Source: Acidobacteriaceae bacterium
Lineage (GTDB): Bacteria > Acidobacteriota > Terriglobia > Terriglobales > Acidobacteriaceae
Reading direction: 5' to 3'
Assembly (NCBI GenBank): GCA_003139095.1
Contig: PLHW01000030.1
Location: forward strand, 513 to 64,512
DNA: 64,000 nucleotides
Below, one piece after another: positions 44,880 to 52,289 of the stretch. The translations under genes and the position numbers were made by a program. Each line of letters starts with the position of its first letter. Within the stretch, counting starts at the first letter, position 1. The notes under the pieces were generated by a model that made no database searches, had not been told where the DNA came from, and saw nothing but the letters and a program-made list of their open reading frames with translations.

Positions 44880-46640
44880 ATGGCGGGGGTGCCATACAAA
44901 ACTCTCATCGACGCGTTGCATGCCGCTCCCGCCGAGCGGCCATTTGTTACCGAGTGGGTGAATGAGGATGAGCAGGAGACGGTGACGTTTGGGGAATTTC
45001 GTGCGCGGGCGCGCGCGCAGGCTGCCCGGTTGCGGGCGCACGGCGTCGAGCCGGGAGATCGCGTCGTCATCATCATGCCCCAGGGGATTGCGGCGATGAC
45101 GGTGTTTGCGGGCGCAATGCTGGCAGCCGCGGCACCCGCGTTTATCGCATATCCGAACGACAAAGTTGAGGCCGCGAAGTATCGCTCGGGATTGGCGGGG
45201 GTGACGGCGAACCTGAAGGCAAAGGTCGTGGTGATCGATGATGAATTTCCCGAGGAGATGCGCGAGCACGTTCGCGTGGGCGACGGGAGCGTGGTGGTGC
45301 GGGCGGGGCGCAAAGACGAAGACGAACTCGGGGATTCGGATGGCTCCGATTCCGCGAACCTCGATTCGCAAAAGTCCGCTTCGCGAAAATTCGATTCGCA
45401 AGAATTCGATCCGCGGCAAATCGACTCCGGCAGCGTGGCGTTTATTCAGCATTCGGCCGGAACCACCGGCCTTCAGAAGGGCGTGGCGCTGACCCATGCG
45501 GCCGTGCTCCGGCAACTCGATCATCTCGCCAAAGCTCTGAGCATTGAGAGCCGCGACCGGATTTACAGCTGGCTGCCCCTCTATCACGACATGGGATTGA
45601 TCGCGTGCTTCATGCTGCCGATGGTCTATCACCTGCCGTTGGTGATGCAATCGCCCATCGATTGGGTGATGGTCCCGGAGACAATGCTCGCCGCGATCAG
45701 CCAGCACAAATGCACACTCGCGTGGATGCCGAATTTTGCCTTTCAATTTATTCCCCGCCGGACCCGGCCCGACCGGCGCGCGGAATACGATTTATCCTCG
45801 GTCCGCGCGCTCATTAATTGCTCGGAGCCGGTGCGGGCAAGGAGCATGCGCGAGTTTGAAGAGGCCTTCGCCGGCATCGGCCTGAAGAGCGACGCGCTGC
45901 AATCGTCCTATGCGATGGCGGAGAACGTTTTCGCCGTGACCCAGTCGCCACTGGGCGCGCAAGGCCCGCCGCGGCTTTGGGCGGATGCCAAGGAGTTTCG
46001 GGGCGCGGCGAGAATTCGCGAGGTGCAGGAGCAAGCGGCGCAATCCGTGGAGTTTGTCTCGTCGGGGCGACTGCTGCCGAATCATGAGATTCGAATCGTG
46101 GCGGACGATGGCAAGCAGTTGGAGGACGGACGCGTCGGCGAGATCCTGGTGAAGAGCGATTGCCTCTTCGAGGGCTATTACAATCGTCCGGACCTGACCG
46201 CCGAGGCGATCGTTGCAGGCTGGTATCACACGGGCGATCTGGGATTCTGCTGGGAACAGGAATTGTATGTGGTGGGACGGAAAAAAGATTTGATTATTGT
46301 GGGCGGAGAGAATTTGTATCCCCAGGATATTGAAGAGATCGCAGGGCGCCATGCCGCGGTTCATGACGGGCGCGTGATCGCCATGGGTTTGTACAATCCA
46401 AGCCTGGGGACAGAAGAGATTGTGGTGGTGGCCGAGGTCGAGAACGAGGCATTGTTGGACAAGGCGGAGCAGATCGAGCGCGAGATACGGGAGCAGGTAG
46501 CGGCAGGAATGGGCGTTACGGTCCCGACAATTTTTCTCAAGCCTCCAAAATGGATCGTAAAGAGCACGGCAGGAAAGGCGGCGCGGTCGAGCACGCTTGA
46601 GAAGTTGGGGAGAGAGCATCCCGAGTGGGAAGTGGACTAA
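44880..46640 (+). CDS. fatty acyl-AMP ligase / acyl-activating enzyme
   Basis: This is a 586-residue adenylate-forming enzyme. The AMP-binding P-loop is IQHSAGTTGLQKGVALTH, followed by YSWLPLYHDMGLI and the adenine-site segment SSYAMAENVFAVTQSP. The hinge and C-terminal domain show YHTGDLGFCWEQELYVVGRK and LIIVGGENLYPQDIE. The pattern LPLYHDMGLI is typical of FAAL enzymes that load acyl carriers. A repetitive, in-frame stretch (LDSQKSASRKFDSQEFDPRQ) interrupts the region just before the P-loop. The start at 44880 (MAGVPYKTLI) is preferred over the 27-residue longer frame. The carrier protein follows. Confidence 0.88.
   Translation: MAGVPYKTLIDALHAAPAERPFVTEWVNEDEQETVTFGEFRARARAQAARLRAHGVEPGDRVVIIMPQGIAAMTVFAGAMLAAAAPAFIAYPNDKVEAAKYRSGLAGVTANLKAKVVVIDDEFPEEMREHVRVGDGSVVVRAGRKDEDELGDSDGSDSANLDSQKSASRKFDSQEFDPRQIDSGSVAFIQHSAGTTGLQKGVALTHAAVLRQLDHLAKALSIESRDRIYSWLPLYHDMGLIACFMLPMVYHLPLVMQSPIDWVMVPETMLAAISQHKCTLAWMPNFAFQFIPRRTRPDRRAEYDLSSVRALINCSEPVRARSMREFEEAFAGIGLKSDALQSSYAMAENVFAVTQSPLGAQGPPRLWADAKEFRGAARIREVQEQAAQSVEFVSSGRLLPNHEIRIVADDGKQLEDGRVGEILVKSDCLFEGYYNRPDLTAEAIVAGWYHTGDLGFCWEQELYVVGRKKDLIIVGGENLYPQDIEEIAGRHAAVHDGRVIAMGLYNPSLGTEEIVVVAEVENEALLDKAEQIEREIREQVAAGMGVTVPTIFLKPPKWIVKSTAGKAARSSTLEKLGREHPEWEVD
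45331..45431. repeat. in-frame iterated repeat (tcgattcgcaa) inside the ligase gene
   Basis: About 100 bases contain several variants of gattcgcaaaa / gattcgcaagaattcgat. They encode a Ser/Asp/Lys-rich linker not expected in the family, placed before the ATP-binding loop. Confidence 0.6.
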
Positions 46641-46644
46641 GGGG

Positions 46645-46720
46645 CGAGAATTCGCGATGCTGGATCGCGGATCTGGGGTCGGCGATCTGGAGTCGGCGAG
46701 TTCGCACCCGGTGGATTGAG
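46645..46720. repeat. iterated gatctggagtcggcg repeat
   Basis: Direct copies of (gc)gatctggggtcggcgatc / tggagtcggcgag lie in the 130-base gap between the ligase and the carrier protein gene. Confidence 0.65.
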
Positions 46721-46770
46721 GCGGCGGCATCGGTCTTTATTATTCGGCGGACAGGGGAGAACAAGTTCAC

Positions 46771-47022
46771 ATGACGGAAGAAGCCAAGCAGATGATTGCA
46801 TACATCCTGGAGCGGATCCGCAAGCCCACGCTGGCGATTGACGAGAACACGGCGCTCGTGTCGTCGGGGATCGTGGATTCCATGGCGCTGGGCGATTTGC
46901 TCTTGAAGCTCGAAGACCTGACCAACACACGCATTCGCCCGGGAGCGGTCAAGCCGAAAGATATGGACACGGTGGCCAAAATGTTCACCACGGCGGCGCG
47001 CGTCGGCAAGCCCCGGAAGTAG
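46771..47022 (+). CDS. acyl carrier protein
   Basis: This 83-residue carrier has the phosphopantetheine site SSGIVDSMALGDLLLKLEDL, with Ser37 as the modified residue (DSM in place of the usual DSL). The helix pattern is that of ACP/DltC. It is not the fatty-acid-synthesis AcpP, which has DSLDTVE. It should be loaded by the acyl-AMP ligase just upstream and then donate its acyl group to the MBOAT protein. The C-terminus is basic (ARVGKPRK). Confidence 0.88.
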   Translation: MTEEAKQMIAYILERIRKPTLAIDENTALVSSGIVDSMALGDLLLKLEDLTNTRIRPGAVKPKDMDTVAKMFTTAARVGKPRK

Positions 47023-47172
47023 CCCCGATCGCCAGTCAGGGTCGGGTCCCCTGGCCGCCCATTCCCCCCTCATTTCACCCCCTGCCCATTTTTCTCCCTG
47101 CTCACACCGCCCTCCGGTCCGCGCCTCGCCCATTCCACCGCGGCGATTTGCCGATGGGGCGTCACATGATTC

Positions 47173-47188
47173 GGTGAGTGATGTCACT
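47173..47188. promoter_or_regulatory. CRP/FNR-like operator upstream of the octahaem cytochrome
   Basis: GGTGA-gtgatg-TCACT matches GTGA-N6-TCAC. TACATA at 47211 could be the -10, which would place the site at about -42, the classic class II activator position. The gap from 47023 to 47521 otherwise has a C-rich tract (47040-47140) and no gene I can support. Confidence 0.5.
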
Positions 47189-47521
47189 TACGGAAGTTCT
47201 TTTCCCCTGTTACATAGATGTGGCGTATTGCGGCACTTTGTAAGGCGCCCTGACGCGCGATTCGCGCGTGGAGTTCAGTGTCTTTGTTCGCGGGTGTTGG
47301 AGGCAGGAAGTTTCCCCGCCCGGCCCGGCGGGGAATGGTGGCAGGTCATTTTTGTTTCGACCCAGGTAATTTCTGGCCATGGGAAGTAACTACGACCTTA
47401 GTCCCGGAGAAACCCGCCGTTCACGCTGCGTTCGGGCCCTCTCCCCTAATAACGGCGTGTAAGCTGCCCAGGCCACAGTAAATCAAGTCGCACGATTTCA
47501 CAAAAGACTGTGGAGGTCATC

Positions 47522-50500
47522 ATGAGGGCAAGAGCGAACGTTTTCCCGTCAATCCTATTTATTCTCCTTGCAATTTCTCTTGGCGCGTCGATTGCGCACG
47601 CGCAATGTTACTTGAACCAGGGATGCAAGCCGGTCGATTTTCTGAACTACCAGCCGAGCGGACCGGTGGGCCAGGTCTATCATGGAGATGGCGCATCCAA
47701 TAACGGGGCGGGCGGATGGACGAACTATTACTCGGATGTGAACCAATGTCTAAGCTGCCATTATGGAACCGACACATATCCGTATCTTATGACCGGCCAT
47801 AAGAACACCCTGCGCAAATTCGCGCCCGGAGTGCTATGGGGTGGGCCGGACGATAACATCTATCTAACTACCGACGATCATTACGGATCGGGAAGCACGT
47901 ATAACTGGACGACAAACCAGGTGACGCTGGGATGGTGCGATCCACTGGGAACAATTGCGCTGAACGGGCTGAATCCGGTCGATCCATTCTGCCAATATCC
48001 TTATTACACGCTGCCGAACCCGAATGCGCCGGCGCCCTACAACCCGGTGGCGCAGACGGTCGGAGCGGGGGGAGTGCGAAACCTATTTTATCTGTATGGC
48101 GGCTGGCAGAACTATGGTGGCCAGCAGAATCCGACGGCGACGCATTTGAACTCGGTTTTCGACAGCGGATTTACGGGCGACATTTATCCGAGGGCGAACT
48201 TCGACTGCGCCCGCTGCCACGCCACGGGATATAACTTCAGCGCATGGGGGCCGGAGCCGACGTCGAATACGAACGATCAGGTGACGCCGATCCCGGATGC
48301 GCAGTTCAGCCGCCTTCCCAGCGATGGCTATGTCGCGCCGGGGACGAACGGGACGTCGTCGTGGTATTTGACCGGAATTCAGTGCGAGCGGTGCCACGTT
48401 GCGGCCTGGGGCTACGGTTCGCATCCCGAGGGCGGGCTGCAAGCGACGATCGCGCAGAACGAGGCAGCGACAGCGTTGTGCATGGAGTGCCACCGGGAAG
48501 AGAGCATTACGATGGCACAGAACGGCAATGGAGGGAGCATCAATCCCGCGAACACGATGATGACGCGGGACCATGGATATTGCTCGGACCTGTCGGGATC
48601 GCTGTATCCGACTTGCGTCGCGAATCCGTCGAATCAATGGATCTATAAACCGTATGTGGATCACGAACCGGGGCAGGCGTTTCTGAACGGGTCGCATGCG
48701 CGGTTCAGCGGCAGTCTGATACAGAACACGCAGAACTCGGCGGATCTGTCGATCACGATCTCGGGAGCCTATGCCAGCCAATTCACGGAGACGCTGGGCG
48801 ATCCGACGAAGAACCTGGGATGCACGGGCTGCCACGATCCGCACCAGAGCACGGTGGCCCAAGTGAGCGGAGCGAAGCCGATTGCGACCACGTGCGACCA
48901 GTGCCACACGCTGGCGCAGACGCTGATGCAGACGATCAACCATCCCGCCGGACCGGGAACGCCCTTCCCAACCGGGGCGCAGTCCGACATTCCGGGGGCG
49001 TGCATCACGTGCCACATGCAGGGGGCGCTGGGACGGGCCAACAGCCATCTGTTCCGCATCAGCAGCGATCCGAATTACCGGACGTTCCCGACGCCGGCGC
49101 AGCTTTATACGCAGAACATCACGGCGCTGGGCATTGAGACCGAGTATTCGGAGATGGATGGTTCGCCTTTCACCCCCGCAAACTGGCTCGATGTGGACCT
49201 GGCGTGCGGCCAATGCCACGTAGGCAATGACGGCGTGACCAATGAATATGGACTGACGCTGCCGCCGGGGATGCCGGGCGCGCACGCATACACCAGAGCG
49301 CAACTGGCGTATTGGGCATCGGTGATGCATGGCCCCGATCCGGGCGTGCCGACACCGACGTTCTCCCCCGCGCCGGGCACGTTCCATTCGCCGCAGACCG
49401 TCACCATCACGGATGCGACGGTGGGGGCGACGATTTACTACACGATGGACGGATCGATTCCGACGCAAAAATCAGCCGTCTATTCGTCGCCAATAACGGT
49501 GGCGAGCACGACCACCATCGTAGCGCTGGCGGCGTATCCGAAAATTCCGCAGAGCAACACGGCGTACGCCACTTACTCGATTGTGCTCCCGCAGGCGCCA
49601 CCGCCCACGTTCTCGCCGACCCCGTCCACGTTCAGCGGACCGGTAACGGTAAAGCTCGCCAACACACTCAACTTACAGATGTATTACACGCTCGATGGAT
49701 CCACGCCGACAACCAGTTCGACTCCGTATGCCGGGCCCATCACCGTATCGCAGAACACAACCATCAATGCGATCACGGCGGCATATGGGTACATCACCAG
49801 CCCGGTATCGAGCGGAACTTACCTGATCCAGGCGCCCACGCCAACGATCTCGCCCGCGGCAGGCACGTATTACAACACACAAACGGTCACCATCTCCGAC
49901 ACCGTGAGCGGGGCGACGATCTATTACACGACCAATGGATCGGTGCCGACAACGTCGTCGACGTCGTGCGCGAACCCATGCTCGGTGACGGTGGCGGTGA
50001 CGACAACGCTGAAGGCAATCGCGTCAGGAGGCGGATACACCAACAGCAGCGTAGCCGTGGCGGCCTACACGATTGCGGCGGCGACACCGACGTTCTCGCC
50101 GGCGGCGGGGACTTACTACAACCCGATAACGGTGACGATCAGCGACACGACGAGCGGCGTGACGATCTACTACACGACGAATGGATCGTTCCCAACGTTG
50201 TCATCGCCGTCGTGCACGAGTCCGTGCACGGTGCCGGTGGCGGTGACGACGACAATCCGGGCGATCGCGGCGGGGAATGGGATTTCGCAGAGTGGGACGG
50301 GGGTCGCGGTGTATACGATTGCCGCGAACACGCCGACCTTCTCGCCGCCTTCCGGAACCTATTCGACGGCGCAGACGGTAACCATCTCCGACACGACGAG
50401 CGGCGTAACCATCTATTACACAACTAATGGATCGTTCCCCTCGACCTCATCCACCTCGTGCTCGAATCCGTGTACCATCACGGTCGCGACGACGACAACG

Positions 50501-50578
50501 GTGAAGGCGATTGCGGCCGGGAACGGCATCTCGCAAAGCGGCGTCGGATTAGCAACGTACACAATCACCGGGCATTAA
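47522..50578 (+). CDS. octahaem c-type cytochrome fused to five chitobiase-C-like repeats
   Basis: This is a 1018-residue exported protein. The signal peptide is VFPSILFILLAISLGASIAHA. Eight CXXCH motifs lie in the first roughly 580 residues: CLSCH, CARCH, CERCH, CMECH, CTGCH, CDQCH, CITCH and CGQCH. The remaining roughly 420 residues are five repeats of about 80 residues of the chitobiase/beta-hexosaminidase C-terminal type (TFSPAAGTYYNPITVTISDT, then TIYYTTNGSFPT), known from surface proteins. The last three repeats are nearly identical in DNA. GGAGG precedes the ATG at 47522. A cell-surface or matrix-bound cytochrome is likely; the joining of these modules is unusual. Confidence 0.92.
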   Translation: MRARANVFPSILFILLAISLGASIAHAQCYLNQGCKPVDFLNYQPSGPVGQVYHGDGASNNGAGGWTNYYSDVNQCLSCHYGTDTYPYLMTGHKNTLRKFAPGVLWGGPDDNIYLTTDDHYGSGSTYNWTTNQVTLGWCDPLGTIALNGLNPVDPFCQYPYYTLPNPNAPAPYNPVAQTVGAGGVRNLFYLYGGWQNYGGQQNPTATHLNSVFDSGFTGDIYPRANFDCARCHATGYNFSAWGPEPTSNTNDQVTPIPDAQFSRLPSDGYVAPGTNGTSSWYLTGIQCERCHVAAWGYGSHPEGGLQATIAQNEAATALCMECHREESITMAQNGNGGSINPANTMMTRDHGYCSDLSGSLYPTCVANPSNQWIYKPYVDHEPGQAFLNGSHARFSGSLIQNTQNSADLSITISGAYASQFTETLGDPTKNLGCTGCHDPHQSTVAQVSGAKPIATTCDQCHTLAQTLMQTINHPAGPGTPFPTGAQSDIPGACITCHMQGALGRANSHLFRISSDPNYRTFPTPAQLYTQNITALGIETEYSEMDGSPFTPANWLDVDLACGQCHVGNDGVTNEYGLTLPPGMPGAHAYTRAQLAYWASVMHGPDPGVPTPTFSPAPGTFHSPQTVTITDATVGATIYYTMDGSIPTQKSAVYSSPITVASTTTIVALAAYPKIPQSNTAYATYSIVLPQAPPPTFSPTPSTFSGPVTVKLANTLNLQMYYTLDGSTPTTSSTPYAGPITVSQNTTINAITAAYGYITSPVSSGTYLIQAPTPTISPAAGTYYNTQTVTISDTVSGATIYYTTNGSVPTTSSTSCANPCSVTVAVTTTLKAIASGGGYTNSSVAVAAYTIAAATPTFSPAAGTYYNPITVTISDTTSGVTIYYTTNGSFPTLSSPSCTSPCTVPVAVTTTIRAIAAGNGISQSGTGVAVYTIAANTPTFSPPSGTYSTAQTVTISDTTSGVTIYYTTNGSFPSTSSTSCSNPCTITVATTTTVKAIAAGNGISQSGVGLATYTITGH

Positions 50579-50697
50579 AATATTTGAGCGTACCGAAGCA
50601 CCCCGGGGGCACAGGCTCCCGGGTGCGGACGGAATCGGCGGCGGCCCTTGCGCAGCGGGGTCCTTCGCAGTTTCGGCGAACTTCATCAGGAGGCGCT

Positions 50698-51996
50698 ATG
50701 GGCGCGATTGACAGGGATGGCAGAGTGGAGGCGGGTTTTCCGGCTTTGCCGGGCATGGAAATGAGCGCGAGAAAACGGGCGGGCGAGTTCTTGGGCGCGG
50801 CTGCCGCCCTCCCCGCTTTTTTTGCGCTGGCCATGATCGCCTTGCTGATTGGCGCGCAGGCGGCGTATGGGCAATCGGAGACGGTGCTCTACAATTTCAC
50901 CGGCGGCAGCGACGGCGGCTACGCCACATCCCGGCTCACTGCCGATGGCGCGGGTAACTTTTATGGGACGACCTTTGGCGGCGGCCTTGGGTATGGCACG
51001 GTATTTGAGTTATCGCCGAACGGAAGTGGAGGATGGAACGAAACGGTTCTTTATAATTTCACGGGCGGCCTGGACGGCGGCGGCCCGCTGTACTCTTATT
51101 TGATCTTTGACGCGTCCGGTAATCTTTACGGCACCGCTTATGCGGGAGGCGCCCACGGGCAGGGAGTTGTGTTCGAACTCAGTCCCGATGGGGTAAGTTG
51201 GAGCGAGACTGTCTTATACAGCTTTAATTCTATTCCGCCGAACTGGACAGACGGATCTTATCCGGAGTCGGGGCTGATTATGGACACGGCGGGTAACTTG
51301 TATGGAACGACGCAAACGGGCGGAGGGATGTTTCAACCGGGAGTCGTATTCGAACTTAGTCCGGCTAAGGGCGGATGGACGGAGCAGGTGATCTTCGCCT
51401 ATCCCGCGCAGGATGGCTCGGCGGGTGCCGGCGGGTTGACCATGGATGCGGCCGGAAATCTTTATGGAGTCGGGAATCAAGTTGTGTTCGAGTTGTCTCC
51501 GGGCCAGGGTGGATGGACCGCGAACGTGCTGCACACCTTTGGCGAGCCCAAAGGCGGCCTGACGGCGCAGGGTATTCCCGTCCTGGATAAGAATGGAAAT
51601 ATCTATGGGACCACGCTTTCCGGCGGCGCGAAGGGAAATGGAACAGTGTACAAGCTGATTCTGGGGAAGAAGGGAGTTTGGACGGAGAAAGTTTTGTACT
51701 CGTTTAAGGGCCGGAAGGACGGCAGCAATCCGTTGGCAGGAATTATTTTCGACGCGGCGGGCAATATATACGGGACCACCACGGCCGGCGGTAAGACGAA
51801 CAATGGCACGGTCTATGAACTGGTGGCGCCGATTGGCAAGGGGAGTTATAAAGAGAAAGTTCTGTGGAGCTTCAGCGGTCCCGATGGAAGCGCGCCTGAT
51901 GCGAGCCTGATCTTTGATGGGGCGGGCAACCTCTATGGCACGACTAAGATGGGGGGAACAGCGGGGATGGGGAGCGTGTTTGAAGTGGTGCCCTAA
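50698..51996 (+). CDS. GloVer-type tandem repeat surface protein
   Basis: This is a 432-residue protein. A hydrophobic export segment (FFALAMIALLIGAQAAYGQ) is followed by about nine copies of a roughly 40-residue repeat: LYNFTGGSDGG...DGAGNFYGTTFGGG...GTVFELSP. This is the GloVer repeat (TIGR03803 type), common in acidobacterial exported proteins; the function is unknown. AGGAGG precedes the ATG at 50698; the longer frame upstream overlaps the cytochrome gene and is not needed. It lies 119 bases after the octahaem gene and could be its surface companion. Confidence 0.85.
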   Translation: MGAIDRDGRVEAGFPALPGMEMSARKRAGEFLGAAAALPAFFALAMIALLIGAQAAYGQSETVLYNFTGGSDGGYATSRLTADGAGNFYGTTFGGGLGYGTVFELSPNGSGGWNETVLYNFTGGLDGGGPLYSYLIFDASGNLYGTAYAGGAHGQGVVFELSPDGVSWSETVLYSFNSIPPNWTDGSYPESGLIMDTAGNLYGTTQTGGGMFQPGVVFELSPAKGGWTEQVIFAYPAQDGSAGAGGLTMDAAGNLYGVGNQVVFELSPGQGGWTANVLHTFGEPKGGLTAQGIPVLDKNGNIYGTTLSGGAKGNGTVYKLILGKKGVWTEKVLYSFKGRKDGSNPLAGIIFDAAGNIYGTTTAGGKTNNGTVYELVAPIGKGSYKEKVLWSFSGPDGSAPDASLIFDGAGNLYGTTKMGGTAGMGSVFEVVP

Positions 51997-52289
51997 GGTA
52001 GTGCGTTGAAGGGATCCGCTACATCGAGCAACGCAGGAATCCAGGATTTCCGGTCCCACGTCTGCGGAATTCGATGGAGGGGCCAATAGTCGAGAAGGAG
52101 CAGCAATACGGGAACCGTTACGGCTGTGGGTTTGGACATGAGGGCAGAGCAGGGCATTGCGGTCCTTCTCGGCCCAGTCGGCCAGCGACTGGACGAAGCT
52201 GGCAGACTATGCCGGACAGGGAGCTAGGTGTATGATGGCCACGTTTTTGGAGTCAAAAAGGAGATTGCGTTCCCGCTGAGGAGGTTCGT
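51997..52289. other. intergenic region, nothing recognised
   Basis: About 290 bases before the M28 gene. Apart from the GAGGAGG ribosome-binding site at its end I see no gene, repeat or clear promoter. Confidence 0.5.
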
